Assembly: GCF_014642175.1 (NCBI RefSeq) | Contig: NZ_BMIL01000005.1 | Coordinates: forward strand, 265,576-329,575 | DNA from: Pedobacter quisquiliarum | Lineage (GTDB): Bacteria > Bacteroidota > Bacteroidia > Sphingobacteriales > Sphingobacteriaceae | Direction of reading: 5' to 3' | Length of the DNA stretch: 64,000 nt | Part shown: positions 34,371 through 44,149 of the stretch, one piece after another | How the letters are laid out: each line of letters opens with the position of its first letter | Numbering within the stretch: the first letter of the stretch is position 1 | The notes under the pieces: model-generated | Seen by the model: only the letters and a program-made list of their open reading frames with translations | The model's database searches: none | What the model was told of the DNA's origin: nothing | Program-made: the position numbers and the translations under genes

Positions 34371-35531
34371 ATGTTTGAACATCAGACGATAAACTTTGAT
34401 ATTTTAAAACAACGGGCTTTCAATCTTCGCTGGGCTACTGTCCCGGAAGGTGTGATTCCCTTAACTGCTGCAGACCCCGACTATCCGAGTGCACCGGAAA
34501 TTGCGGAAGCCATCATCCGCTTTACCAAAGACCGCTATCTATCTTATGGGCCGCCAGCAGGCTTACCGGAATTCAAGGAAAGCGTGGCCCGGTTCTTCCA
34601 GGAAAAACGTCAGATTCCAACATCGCCAGAACTCCTGTTTCCCGTAGATAGTGCCGCCTTCGGCATTTACCTGATCTGCAAAGCATTTCTGGAAGCCGGT
34701 GACGAGGCGATTGTATTTGATCCGGTAGACTTCCTGTTCCGCTACTCAGTGGAAAATGTGGGTGCAACTGCAATTCCCTTTGCGATTCCGCCAGGAGATA
34801 CCCCGGTCGACTTTGATCACCTGGAGCATTTAATCAACAAGAACACAAGAATGATTTGTCTGTGTAATCCACTGAACCCCACGGGGAAGGTGTTTACCAA
34901 GGCAGAACTGACCCATATCGGCGAACTCGCCGTTAAACATAACCTGGTGATCCTCTCAGATGAGATCTGGAGTGACATCGTTTTTACCCCTAATGTTTTT
35001 ACAAGCATTGCATCCATCAATGAAGAGATCCGCAACCAGACGGTGACCGTAACCGGTTACAGTAAATCTTATGGGTTGGCAGGGCTTCGCATCGGCACCG
35101 TGGTGGCATCTAATCAGGCGCATTATGAGCGGTTGTTTGAAGCTTCTCTGCACACCTCCACGATCCATGGCGCAAATGTGCTGTCGCAGGTGGCGGTCGT
35201 TGCCGCACTGGATGAATGTGGCTACTGGCTGGATGGCTTTGTTTCGCATCTGCAAGCAATGCGCGACCTGATTACCGGCGGCCTGAACAGCATTGAGGGC
35301 TTCTCCTGTAAATCGCCGGATGGCTGCTATGTGGCCTTCACGGACATCCGCGGTACCGGGAAATCCAGCGCTGAAATGGCGGAACTGTTGCTCAAGGAAG
35401 CGAAAGTTGCTGTTGTGCCGGGTTCCAAGCAGTGGTTCGGCGCTGGGGCAGAGGGTTATATCCGCATGAGCTTCGCTACATCGGCAGATGTGATTTCGGA
35501 AGCACTGCAGCGTATCAAACAAACTTTATAG
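34371..35531 (+). CDS. PLP-dependent aminotransferase, MalY/PatB type
   Basis: A 386-residue fold-type I PLP enzyme of the class I/II aminotransferase group, in the branch with MalY/PatB C-S lyases. The N-terminal RWATVPEGVIPLTAADPDYP region is typical of that branch. CNPLNPTGKVFTKAEL follows near residue 165 and the PLP Lys lies in TGYSKSYGLAGLRIG near residue 233. It could split cystathionine or act as an aminotransferase; the sequence alone does not decide. It begins 7 bp after the receiver gene and is probably co-transcribed, an unusual partner for a two-component pair. Confidence 0.75.
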   Translation: MFEHQTINFDILKQRAFNLRWATVPEGVIPLTAADPDYPSAPEIAEAIIRFTKDRYLSYGPPAGLPEFKESVARFFQEKRQIPTSPELLFPVDSAAFGIYLICKAFLEAGDEAIVFDPVDFLFRYSVENVGATAIPFAIPPGDTPVDFDHLEHLINKNTRMICLCNPLNPTGKVFTKAELTHIGELAVKHNLVILSDEIWSDIVFTPNVFTSIASINEEIRNQTVTVTGYSKSYGLAGLRIGTVVASNQAHYERLFEASLHTSTIHGANVLSQVAVVAALDECGYWLDGFVSHLQAMRDLITGGLNSIEGFSCKSPDGCYVAFTDIRGTGKSSAEMAELLLKEAKVAVVPGSKQWFGAGAEGYIRMSFATSADVISEALQRIKQTL

Positions 35532-35610
35532 TAGCGTAATATAGGGCCTGAACGGCGATGCGGTTATTTCCAGATAGGGATAATGCGCAGGGTTGAGGGT
35601 TTTACATTAC

Positions 35611-35870
35611 GTTTAGAACTTGTTTATTGCAGCGGTTTGAAGGGTGTAGTTCGTGAAGAATAAGCAGGACAGGTTAGCGGGTGGTTCATTAGTGCAATTG
35701 ATTAAAAGGTCTTCTAAGCTGAAGTTCGTGTAGAACTTGATGATTGCAAGAAGTTCAGGGGTCAATTCGTGAAAAACTAAGCAGGTACGTTAAAGGGCAA
35801 TTCATTAGTGAAGAGCAGATTAGCAGGGTAGCTTTTAGGAGTGCAGTTCGAGTAGAAAGATTAGCAGGGG
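35611..35870. repeat. Degenerate tandem repeat with 117-bp period
   Basis: The gap 35532-35948 has no gene. A block at 35611-35727 recurs at 35728-35845: GTTTAGAACTTG vs GTGTAGAACTTG, TTCGTGAAGAATAAGCAGG vs TTCGTGAAAAACTAAGCAGG, and TTCATTAGTG in both, each about 117 bp apart. A partial third copy follows (GCAGTTCGAGTAG, then ATTAGCAGGGG, 35843-35870). G strongly exceeds C on the + strand. Confidence 0.8.
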
Positions 35871-35948
35871 AAGGTCCAGAACAACATTCCTTTCAAATAT
35901 AATTGGCGCATTGCGTCTCATGTTAAGGACAGAGTTGAATTTTAGCAG

Positions 35949-37112
35949 ATGAAAGTTGTAATTATTGGTGGCGGTATCGCTGGCCTTACGCTGGCAAATT
36001 TCCTGATCGGCGATCAGTTTGAGGTTGTGGTAAATGAACGCGCAATCGGCTCGCCTGGTGGTGGGCATGCATTTTTGATGCACAGCGACGGGTTGTCTGT
36101 ACTGCAGGAAATTGCATTGCGCGCGGATCAGGTCAGCGAGCAATCTGCTGAACAAAAACAGGCTGAACCACTTTCAGACCATATGACGTCAGTGAATCTG
36201 CTTCCAGGACAGCTTGTGGAGCAGTTTTCTTTGAAGCGGCCCGACGGAAAGGAAGTGCAGCATCTGCCTTTAGACAACTGGCGCTGCATAAAACGAACGG
36301 AACTTACACAGTTTCTCTACGCAAAGCTGCCGGCCTCAGCCATTCGCAACAACAGACGTTTTACACATTTCATTTACGAAGACGACCGTATCGTAGCGGC
36401 TGGGTTTGAGAACGGGGATGTGGAGTATGGCGACCTGTTCATCGGTGCTGATGGTGGTTTCTCGCGGGTGCGTGAAGCCTTATGGGGCCCAACAACCTTT
36501 GTTTCCGGCCGTGTGAAGGAAGTGGTCGGCATTGCGTCCAATCGCGAAATTGCGGAAACATACCGCGGTACCTTCAACAAGTTTCAACGCGATGACAGCG
36601 GACTGGCTTTCGGTATGATTCCTTCATCGGGTGAAGAGCTGGTGTGGTTCATGCAGTATGATCCGGCAATCGCCGACCTGGAATCGGAAAGCGAGTCAGA
36701 ACTGGAAGCCTTTTGTCGCAGGCTGATGGCGAACTTTCCACCGCTGGCAACCGACATTCTGGATAGCAACGACTTCAGTACCAGCTATATCTGGAAGACC
36801 CGTGACTTCGAGGTATTGTCTTCTTTTTCTCATAATAACGTGGCGCTGATTGGCGATGCCGCACATCTGGCCCTCCCATTTACCAGTGCCGGTACCACAA
36901 ACGCGATGATTGATGCGCGACTCCTTGCCTCGAATCTCAAGCAGATGAATTATCCGGATGCTTTCCAATCGTACTATGAACAGCGTTCAAAGGAGGTTGC
37001 CGCACATCTGAAACTTGGACGCGCCCTCCGCGACGTCTTTTTGATGCCATCCACATTTCCCGAAAAGGAGTTCCAAATTCCCTTAATCGCTGATAAACTG
37101 AGAAGTAGATAA
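35949..37112 (+). CDS. FAD-dependent monooxygenase
   Basis: A 387-residue flavoprotein of the p-hydroxybenzoate hydroxylase fold (FAD-binding PF01494-like). It has an N-terminal dinucleotide-binding GGGIAGLTLANFL, the middle DLFIGADGGFSRVREAL and the FAD-contacting ALIGDAAHLALPFTSAG near residue 300. Such enzymes use NAD(P)H and O2 to hydroxylate aromatic or polycyclic compounds; relatives include kynurenine 3-monooxygenase and tetracycline-inactivating enzymes. No substrate can be assigned. It is flanked on both sides by repeat arrays, and stands alone. Confidence 0.8.
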   Translation: MKVVIIGGGIAGLTLANFLIGDQFEVVVNERAIGSPGGGHAFLMHSDGLSVLQEIALRADQVSEQSAEQKQAEPLSDHMTSVNLLPGQLVEQFSLKRPDGKEVQHLPLDNWRCIKRTELTQFLYAKLPASAIRNNRRFTHFIYEDDRIVAAGFENGDVEYGDLFIGADGGFSRVREALWGPTTFVSGRVKEVVGIASNREIAETYRGTFNKFQRDDSGLAFGMIPSSGEELVWFMQYDPAIADLESESESELEAFCRRLMANFPPLATDILDSNDFSTSYIWKTRDFEVLSSFSHNNVALIGDAAHLALPFTSAGTTNAMIDARLLASNLKQMNYPDAFQSYYEQRSKEVAAHLKLGRALRDVFLMPSTFPEKEFQIPLIADKLRSR

Positions 37113-37174
37113 TTCAGATTGGGTATTTTCGAGCATGATGCTACACCCTATTTTTCTTATTTTTGCGTTATAAT

Positions 37175-37690
37175 GTTGCTGAACAACAAGGACATGTGTT
37201 GCCAGTGGGATTAATTGTTTAGTCGGGTCTTAATAGAACGGGACTGAACAACAACAGGTTGCGTTTGCTTTCTGCACATTGAACGTTAATGACAAAGCAC
37301 AAGCTGAGTAAGAGGGAATTGCTTGTTTGCCGGAACTTGAGTTGAGCGTTAGTGCATAACAAGATTTGCCAAAGACAGGATTGCTTGTTTGCCGGAACTT
37401 AAGTTTAACGTTGAAGAAGAACAGGTTCCTTGAATAAAGGGAATTTCTTATTTGCAGGTGCTAAAGTTGAACGTTGATGAACAACAAGATTTGCCAAAGA
37501 CTGGATTGCTTGTTTGAAGACTTTTAGTTGAACGTTGATGAAGAAGAACAGGTTCCTGTGAAGATAGGGGTACTTGTCTGCAGTAGCTTGAATTGAACGT
37601 TGATGAAGAAGAACATTTCTTTTAATAAAGGGAATTGCTCTTTTGCAGGAGCTTAAGTTGAACGTTGATGAAGAATCGATAAGTTGCTTG
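37175..37690. repeat. Degenerate tandem repeat, 62-64-bp monomers in a 125-bp dimer pattern
   Basis: The gap 37113-37772 has no gene. At least six monomers of 62-64 bp start near 37314, 37378, 37439, 37503, 37568 and 37630, each with GGAATTGCTTGTTTGC-like and AAGTTGAACGTTGATGAAG-like parts. Alternate monomers are more alike: AAGATTTGCCAAAGAC followed by GGATTGCTTGTTTG occurs at 37361 and 37486, exactly 125 bp apart, while the intervening monomers carry ACAGGTTCC. More diverged units reach back to about 37175. The + strand is rich in G and A. Confidence 0.85.
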
Positions 37691-37772
37691 TTGAGAGAAA
37701 AAGTGCTTCGCTACGCGGGAAAGCCGCAGCTTAAATTTTAGAAATACAACAGAATATTACAAAGGGGATATC

Positions 37773-40229
37773 TTGAGGCCAAAAATAATCATTGCGCTAG
37801 TGCTGGCATGTTGCGCATTACTACTCGCCTGGGGTGTTAGCAAGGTGGCATTTACAGAAATGCTTAACACGGTTGCCAACATCTCTGCACCAAATGAACG
37901 TTTAAGAATCGTACATAAACTTGCCGGGAACATCTCTGCAATGGACCAGCTGCAGAAAAAGCAGGCCATCAGCGACCCGGGGGATTACGACAAGTTCTTC
38001 GCGCAATCTAAACAGTTGCGTGCCGTGCTCGATACGCTCAAAGCGCTTTATGGTAACGACTCGGTGCAACAAGTCCGTATTGCCACCGTCAACGCCTTAC
38101 TTACCGCTCGCGACGAGCAGTTTGTGAACTACCTGAAGGTTCGGGAGCAATTGGTAAACGACGGGGTGATTCAGCGGCAGGTGAAACGGGTGAATGCGCT
38201 TGTGGCCAAAAATGCCAAAAAAGTGGACAGCACCGTAGTAACTTCAGAACAAAAAACCCTGACCACCACCGTCGTTCCACAGGAAGAGGACAGTCGCGGC
38301 TTCCTCCGCAAACTTTTTAAACGTAAGAAGCCGGAAGAGGCAAAGCCCTTTCAGATTGTAAGTGAGGAGAACGTAAAACGCGATACTGTTAACATCATCA
38401 ACGATGTGAAGATCGCGAAAGACGTGAATCGATCGCTACTGGTCATCCAGAATGCACAGAAGTTAAAGAGTCAGGCTTTCATTGAAAAAGAGGGGGAACT
38501 GGCGAATGCGAACACGAAGCTAATCGGCGAAATGCTGAACATCTTGCGCAAGGTGGAGGATGAAGCGGTTAACCAGATCGAAAAGAGCAGCTTCCGCGCG
38601 AAGGCTGTCGTAAATACAGGTATCTCCCGCATCAGCACTATTATGCTGGTCTTCTTCGGCATCACCATAATCCTGCTGTACCTGATCCTCACGGATATCA
38701 CCAAAAGCATCCGCTACCGAAAAGCCCTTGAAGCTGCAAGGGACGAGGCTGAATTTCACGGCAGGGCCAAACAGCGCTTCCTCTCCAACATGAGCCATGA
38801 AATCAGAACACCGCTGCAGTCCATTATCGGCTACGCAGAACTGATCAAACAGCAGATTTACCCGCAACGCAAGGATATTGATGCCATTTATTACTCTTCG
38901 GAACACTTGCTGCAAATCGTAAATGAGGTACTGGATTATAACAGAATCGTCTCCGGGAAATTTACTTTTTCAGAAGATACCTTCTCGCTGAAGGGCCTGC
39001 TGAAGGAAGTCATCATGATCCTCAAGCCGCAGGCGGAGAAAAAGAACCTGCAGCTGAACACGGATTTTCAACTTGGGGACATTGACTACATCTCTGGGGA
39101 TGCTTTCCGCTTAAGGCAGATCCTGCTGAACCTGGTGGGCAATGCCGTTAAGTTTACCGCTGAAGGGGAAGTCCTGCTTACGGTTTACTTCAAGCGTAAA
39201 GGGGAGGACCTGCATTTTACCTTCAACGTGACGGATACCGGTGTTGGTTTTACGGAGGAGGAAGGTGCGCATATCTTCGGCGAGTTTGAACAGTCGGAAA
39301 CGACGGCCTCCATGGCGAAAGAAGGCTCTGGTTTAGGGCTAACGATTGTAAAGGCATTGGTTGACGGTCAGGGTGGCCGGATTTATGCTAAAAGTAAAAA
39401 GGGGCAGGGCAGTAGCTTTATGGTTTACCTGCGTTTTAAATATGCCGCTGCGCCTGTAGAAGAAAAATCGTTAACGCCAAAGTTGGAAAATGGAATGGAA
39501 GTATGGGTAATTGATGATGACAAGCTAATTCTGGAGCTCTGCGGCCTCCTCTTACAACGACATGAAATTAAATACAGGGCCTTCGACTCACCGAGGGAAA
39601 TGCTGGAAACACCGGTTACCCCTGCAGTTAAATATATATTGATGGATCTAAGGATGCCGGAAATGTCTGGCAGTGCCTTGTTTAAGCTCATGAAGCCGAA
39701 GCTGAACCCTGACGTTAAAGTTTATTCCGTGACGGCACAGGTGCTTCCTGAGGAGCGCGCGAAGCTGATGGAAATGGGCTTTGATGGCGTGGTGATGAAG
39801 CCTTTCCGCGAACAGGAACTGCTGACGCTGCTAAAAGCTGGCGAATCACAGCCCCAGCTGTCGCCCATGTCAGTGGCTTCACCGGATATTACCTTCGATC
39901 CAAGTTATCTCGAGAAGATGACGTTCGGTGATGAGGAACAGCTGTTTAAGATTCTAAGACGCTTCAGCGAAGATTGCTTGCAGGACATTGATGACCTGAA
40001 AGCGAGCATTGACAGCAATAATGTGAGTCAGTTTTCGCTGCTGGTACATCGCCTTGCCGGGCGCATCGCGCAGATTGGTTCTGGGGAACTAGCGGCGGAT
40101 TTCAGGAAGCTGGAAATTGAAGTTATGGGCTGTACAGAAATCAACCCAAAACTTAAGGCAAGTGCCGACCGGCTGATCCCGGGCTTATATTACCTGGTGG
40201 ACCTGGTTAACGATTATTCAATCTCGTAA
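37773..40229 (+). CDS. Membrane hybrid histidine kinase with receiver and HPt domains
   Basis: An 818-residue sensor. Transmembrane helix 1 (about residues 5-24) and helix 2 (about 289-308) bracket an extracytoplasmic domain of some 260 residues that I do not recognise and that contains a basic patch (FLRKLFKRKKPEE). HisKA with His342 (NMSHEIRTP), a HATPase domain (NLVGNAVKFTAEG, GSGLGLTIV), a receiver with Asp625 (ILMDLRMPEM) and an HPt domain with His759 (LLVHRLAGRIAQIG) follow. It thus carries a complete phosphorelay. The start is TTG 37773, preceded by AAAGGGG; no ATG lies before helix 1. Its last 16 bp overlap the convergent sigma-54 regulator gene, its likely final target. Confidence 0.88.
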   Translation: MRPKIIIALVLACCALLLAWGVSKVAFTEMLNTVANISAPNERLRIVHKLAGNISAMDQLQKKQAISDPGDYDKFFAQSKQLRAVLDTLKALYGNDSVQQVRIATVNALLTARDEQFVNYLKVREQLVNDGVIQRQVKRVNALVAKNAKKVDSTVVTSEQKTLTTTVVPQEEDSRGFLRKLFKRKKPEEAKPFQIVSEENVKRDTVNIINDVKIAKDVNRSLLVIQNAQKLKSQAFIEKEGELANANTKLIGEMLNILRKVEDEAVNQIEKSSFRAKAVVNTGISRISTIMLVFFGITIILLYLILTDITKSIRYRKALEAARDEAEFHGRAKQRFLSNMSHEIRTPLQSIIGYAELIKQQIYPQRKDIDAIYYSSEHLLQIVNEVLDYNRIVSGKFTFSEDTFSLKGLLKEVIMILKPQAEKKNLQLNTDFQLGDIDYISGDAFRLRQILLNLVGNAVKFTAEGEVLLTVYFKRKGEDLHFTFNVTDTGVGFTEEEGAHIFGEFEQSETTASMAKEGSGLGLTIVKALVDGQGGRIYAKSKKGQGSSFMVYLRFKYAAAPVEEKSLTPKLENGMEVWVIDDDKLILELCGLLLQRHEIKYRAFDSPREMLETPVTPAVKYILMDLRMPEMSGSALFKLMKPKLNPDVKVYSVTAQVLPEERAKLMEMGFDGVVMKPFREQELLTLLKAGESQPQLSPMSVASPDITFDPSYLEKMTFGDEEQLFKILRRFSEDCLQDIDDLKASIDSNNVSQFSLLVHRLAGRIAQIGSGELAADFRKLEIEVMGCTEINPKLKASADRLIPGLYYLVDLVNDYSIS

Positions 40230-41545
40230 CGCTCCATTTTACTGTAAAGCGTCTTACGGTCAATATTCAGCAGCTTCGCTGCCTGAGATTTGTTGTACTT
40301 TACTTTTACCAGAGTTTCCATGATGAGTGCCTTTTCATTGGCCTCATTGATGGCCTTAAGGTCTGATCCGGAGGTTTTCGGTACCGTATGACGGATCGCC
40401 AGTATCATTTCATCCGGTAAAGCCGAAACTACGGCGGTATCGGTTGGACTAAGCAGCACCATCCTTTTAACAACATTCTTCAATTCTCTAAGGTTTCCAG
40501 GCCAGTCGTACTGCAGTAGCAATGCTTTGGCTTCTTCGGAAATATGCTTCACGTTACGGCCAAGCTCCTTGTTTGATAGTCGTACGAAATGGTCTATGAA
40601 AAGTTCAAGGTCTTTCCCGCGCTCGCGTAATGGCGGCAACTGGATTTTAAACTCGTTAATTCTGTGGTAAAGATCTTCACGGAAGCTCCCGTTGGAAACG
40701 GAATTCGCAAGATCATCGTTGGTAGCCGCAATGATCCGTACGTTCACAGAAATGGACTTCGTGCTACCCAATGGCTGGATCACACGCTCCTGTAAGGCAC
40801 GAAGTAACTTAATCTGTACCTCGTAGCTGAGGTTACCTACTTCATCCAGGAATAAAGTTCCGCCGTTGGCGGCTTCAAACTGGCCTTGTTTATCGCTGAT
40901 TGCGCCGGTAAAGGCACCTTTAACGTGCCCGAACAATTCGCTCGCAGCAAGGTCTTTGGAAAGCGCGCCGCAATCTATGGCAACGAATGGTTTCGATGCG
41001 CGTTTACTTTGTTTGTGTAATGCTCTGGCGGCATATTCTTTTCCGGTACCACTTTCGCCCTGAATGATTACCGACATATCGGTAGGGGCAACAAGGCTGA
41101 TGTGTTCGTAAAGTTTATCTGCTGAAGGACTATGGCCTTTGATGGTTTCATCGTCTGCAGGTGCTTTGGCAACGTCCTCTTCTTTGTCGTTATCCAGTGC
41201 ATTCTTGACGATCATCAAGAGCTCATCCGGGTTTACCGGCTTCGTGATGTAATCTGAGGCACCTTGTTGAATAGATTTAACCGCTGTTCTCACGTCATTG
41301 AAACTGGTCATGATAACCAGTGGCAAGTTTAAACCCTGTGCATTCACGTAGGAAAGGATATCCAGACCGGTACCATCTGGCAGGCGATAATCTACTAGTA
41401 AAAGATCGTATTCTTTCTGATCAAGGAAGCGGTAGGCGTTCTTGATATTGTGAACCACAGTTGGCTCATGCTGGTGCTTTTTGAAAAAGCCCTCTAGTAA
41501 TTGAGAAAAGGTTAAGTCATCTTCAACAATTAGTATTTTTGCCAT
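40214..41545 (-). CDS. NtrC-type sigma-54-dependent response regulator
   Basis: A 443-residue activator. It has a receiver domain (acidic pair at residues 9-10, phospho-acceptor Asp52 in LLVDYRLPDG), a linker, then an AAA+ domain with Walker A GESGTGKE (163-170) and the sigma-54-contacting GAFTGA loop (210-215), Walker B around GGTLFLDEVGN, and a Fis-type C-terminal HTH (NKSQAAKLLNIDRKTLYSKM). It needs RpoN to open promoters. The gene is convergent with, and overlaps by 16 bp, the hybrid kinase at 37773, a gene arrangement that suggests a cognate pair. Target genes are not evident. Confidence 0.93.
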   Translation of the reverse strand: MAKILIVEDDLTFSQLLEGFFKKHQHEPTVVHNIKNAYRFLDQKEYDLLLVDYRLPDGTGLDILSYVNAQGLNLPLVIMTSFNDVRTAVKSIQQGASDYITKPVNPDELLMIVKNALDNDKEEDVAKAPADDETIKGHSPSADKLYEHISLVAPTDMSVIIQGESGTGKEYAARALHKQSKRASKPFVAIDCGALSKDLAASELFGHVKGAFTGAISDKQGQFEAANGGTLFLDEVGNLSYEVQIKLLRALQERVIQPLGSTKSISVNVRIIAATNDDLANSVSNGSFREDLYHRINEFKIQLPPLRERGKDLELFIDHFVRLSNKELGRNVKHISEEAKALLLQYDWPGNLRELKNVVKRMVLLSPTDTAVVSALPDEMILAIRHTVPKTSGSDLKAINEANEKALIMETLVKVKYNKSQAAKLLNIDRKTLYSKMERYEIE

Positions 41546-41563
41546 ATTTGCGTGTTAAGATAA

Positions 41564-41571
41564 CAAAAATA
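41564..41571 (-). promoter_or_regulatory. -7 box for the sigma-54 regulator gene
   Basis: On the - strand this reads TATTTTTG, matching TAnnTTTG, 18 bp before the ATG at 41545. It lies next to the upstream gene's terminator. No -33 match. Confidence 0.4.
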
Positions 41572-41572
41572 C

Positions 41573-41597
41573 AAAAGCCGGAGGACTTCCGGCTTTT
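41573..41597 (-). terminator. Intrinsic terminator of the small exported protein gene
   Basis: A 10-bp stem (41573-41582 with 41588-41597, core GCCGGA/TCCGGC) with a 5-nt loop, with a T-rich stretch following on the - strand. It lies 28 bp past the stop of the gene at 41625. Confidence 0.85.
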
Positions 41598-41624
41598 ATG
41601 TTTAGATTTTATATAAATAAGGGT

Positions 41625-41933
41625 TTATTCTACAACTACACCATCTTTGCCAATTTTCAAAGATGCGGTTTGTCCTTCTTTCGCTAATTCTACCAAATAC
41701 CATTCTGATTTGTTAGCTGCTGTTACCAGGTACGCTGCACTTGGTGTGAACTCTTTGTACTTGTCAGACTGTAAAGTAGTCTTCACTGCATCAGGTAGTT
41801 CTTCAAGTTTTACAGGAACTTTGGTAGTGCTATCTTGTTGAATGGCGATCATTGGAGCTTTAACGTCACTTGCTTTTACAGTAGTCAGTCCTGCGAATGC
41901 TAGAAATGCTGCTGATAAAATCATCTTTTTCAT
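41625..41933 (-). CDS. Small exported protein, PepSY-like
   Basis: A 102-residue protein with a clear signal peptide (residues 1-21, ending VKAS). The mature part contains KLEELPDAVKTTLQSDKYKEF, then a strand-turn-strand (SEWYLVELAKEGQTASLKIGKDG). That layout resembles PepSY-like (DUF2874) periplasmic proteins of Bacteroidota, but the match is by eye only. It is a stand-alone gene with its own terminator. Function unknown. Confidence 0.75.
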   Translation of the reverse strand: MKKMILSAAFLAFAGLTTVKASDVKAPMIAIQQDSTTKVPVKLEELPDAVKTTLQSDKYKEFTPSAAYLVTAANKSEWYLVELAKEGQTASLKIGKDGVVVE

Positions 41934-42085
41934 GTTATTTAGTTTTAAGTTTAAATGATTGTGGTTATGATCACTAGTCTACACAACTGTGCCAATGCCA
42001 CTCCTGTACCTAAACAACTCTAAAATAGCGTTTTATGATATCTGCCTGTGAAAAAATGTGTGGAGCTCTGCAACACTTTGACCGC

Positions 42086-44014
42086 TTATGAAGCGATTGT
42101 TTTGGTTGTTCTGCTTACCGCAACCTTGCGAACAGCGTCCATAATGGCTGCCGTATCGTAGCCGCAGATAGACCAAAGCTCTGGTTGCTCCCCATGCTCA
42201 ATGAACTCATCCGGAATGCCCAGACGAATTACATCTGCCTTGTATTGCTTATCGCCCACGAACTCCAATACAGCGGAACCCATTCCACCTTGCAAACAGC
42301 CATCTTCGACAGTAATTACCGTGCTGTAGCGTTTGAAAACCTCATGTAATAAGGCCTCATCCAGTGGTTTCACAAATCTCAGATCATAATGTGCAGGGTA
42401 GATGCCCTCGCTGTTCAGCTCTTTACAAGCGGCAACTGCGAAATTACCAACATGCCCGATGGTTAGAATGGCAACATCCTCACCATCGCAGATTTTACGT
42501 CCTTTACCAACTTCAAGCGCCGTGAAGCTACGTTTCCAATCTACCAGAACACCGTTTCCTCTTGGATAGCGAATGGAGAATGGTCCTTGATTTTCAAGCT
42601 GTGCGGTATACATCATGTTGCGCAGCTCCTCTTCATTCATCGGCGCGGCAATCGTCATGTTCGGGATACAGCGCATGTAGGCGATGTCGTAAGCACCATG
42701 ATGCGTCGCACCATCTGCACCTGCTAAACCAGCACGGTCAAGGCAAAATACCACGTTCAAATTTTGGATTGCAACGTCATGCACCACCTGGTCAAATGCC
42801 CGCTGCATAAAGCTGGAGTAGATGTTACAGAAAGGTACTAGACCCTGTGAAGCCAGGCCTGCAGAGAAGGTCACTGCGTGTTGTTCCGCAATGCCGACAT
42901 CAAAAGCACGGTTGGGCATGGCTTTCATCATGATGTTCATGGAAGATCCGGATGGCATTGCAGGCGTGATGCCCACGATGTTCTTGTTGCTTTCTGCAAG
43001 TTCAACAAGGGTATGCCCGAATACATCCTGATATTTTGGTGGCTGCGGTTTCTGGGAAGCGGAACTTTTAATCTCACCCGTAATCTTGTCGAACAAGCCC
43101 GGTGCATGCCATTTGGTCTGGTCTTTTTCTGCAAGTGCAAAGCCCTTACCTTTTACGGTAATGCAGTGCAATAGTTTCGGACCAGGAATATCTTTCAGGT
43201 CTTTTAATATTGAAGCCAGCTTCTTAACGTCATGTCCATCAACTGGACCGAAGTACCTGAAGTTTAAGGCTTCAAAAAGATTGCTTTGTTTAAGTAGGGT
43301 GCCCTTGATGCTTTTCTCGATCTTCTTAACGAAGTTATGTGCATTCGGACCAAGCTCAGAAAGCTTGATCAGCGCATTGGAGATGTCATCACGGAAGCGG
43401 TTATATGATTTTGAAGTCGAAATGCTGGTTAGATACTCTTTTAAGGCGCCAACATTCGGGTCGATCGACATACAATTGTCGTTCAGCACCACCAGAAGGT
43501 TAGAGTTTTCTATTCCCGCATGATTTAACCCTTCAAAGGCAAGGCCAGCGGTCATTGCACCGTCGCCGATTACGGCAACATGCTGACGGTCTTTCTCACC
43601 TTTATAGTGTGCAGCAACCGCCATACCAAGGGCAGCAGAGATGGAAGTGGAGGAGTGTCCTACACCGAAGGTATCATATTCACTTTCACTGATCTTTGGG
43701 AAACCGCTGATACCATGCAACAGGCGGTTGGTATGGAAAACGTCTTTCCTGCCGGTCAGGATCTTATGGCCATAGGCCTGGTGGCCAACATCCCATACCA
43801 ATTTGTCGTATGGGGTATTTAAAACATAATGTAGGGCAACAGTTAATTCAACTACACCAAGGCTGGCACCAAAGTGACCGCCATTTACACTTACAACATC
43901 AATGATATACTGACGAAGTTCCTGACTTATTTGTTCTAGATCATCCTCTGTATACTGCTTTAAATCAGCAGGATAATTGATGTTCGGTAGCAATGGATGG
44001 GCGTTTACTTCCAT
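42086..44014 (-). CDS. dxs: 1-deoxy-D-xylulose-5-phosphate synthase
   Basis: A 642-residue thiamine-diphosphate enzyme that condenses pyruvate and glyceraldehyde 3-phosphate, the first step of the MEP isoprenoid pathway. That pathway also feeds the undecaprenyl carrier used by the polysaccharide enzymes. Visible motifs: [22 protein letters not shown] near residue 60, [15 protein letters not shown] with the TPP/Mg site near 150, and the transketolase-like central and C-terminal domains ([25 protein letters not shown]). The frame is open to a TTG at 44041, but ATG 44014 gives a family-typical N-terminus. Confidence 0.95.
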   Translation of the reverse strand: MEVNAHPLLPNINYPADLKQYTEDDLEQISQELRQYIIDVVSVNGGHFGASLGVVELTVALHYVLNTPYDKLVWDVGHQAYGHKILTGRKDVFHTNRLLHGISGFPKISESEYDTFGVGHSSTSISAALGMAVAAHYKGEKDRQHVAVIGDGAMTAGLAFEGLNHAGIENSNLLVVLNDNCMSIDPNVGALKEYLTSISTSKSYNRFRDDISNALIKLSELGPNAHNFVKKIEKSIKGTLLKQSNLFEALNFRYFGPVDGHDVKKLASILKDLKDIPGPKLLHCITVKGKGFALAEKDQTKWHAPGLFDKITGEIKSSASQKPQPPKYQDVFGHTLVELAESNKNIVGITPAMPSGSSMNIMMKAMPNRAFDVGIAEQHAVTFSAGLASQGLVPFCNIYSSFMQRAFDQVVHDVAIQNLNVVFCLDRAGLAGADGATHHGAYDIAYMRCIPNMTIAAPMNEEELRNMMYTAQLENQGPFSIRYPRGNGVLVDWKRSFTALEVGKGRKICDGEDVAILTIGHVGNFAVAACKELNSEGIYPAHYDLRFVKPLDEALLHEVFKRYSTVITVEDGCLQGGMGSAVLEFVGDKQYKADVIRLGIPDEFIEHGEQPELWSICGYDTAAIMDAVRKVAVSRTTKTIAS

Positions 44015-44149
44015 GTAGGTTTTTATAGAAAAGATGTACAAAGTACGTCATTTTGTTTGAATATAAGATGCAAAAAAATACCTAACAGCCTGATTTGCTC
44101 GGCAAGTACGCGGAAAAAACATTATTTTTACCGAAATATACTTCGATAA

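Noticed and set aside
37314..37690. CRISPR array or repeat-protein coding region
   Set aside because: Units are degenerate throughout with no unique spacers, the period is not a multiple of three, and no frame stays open.
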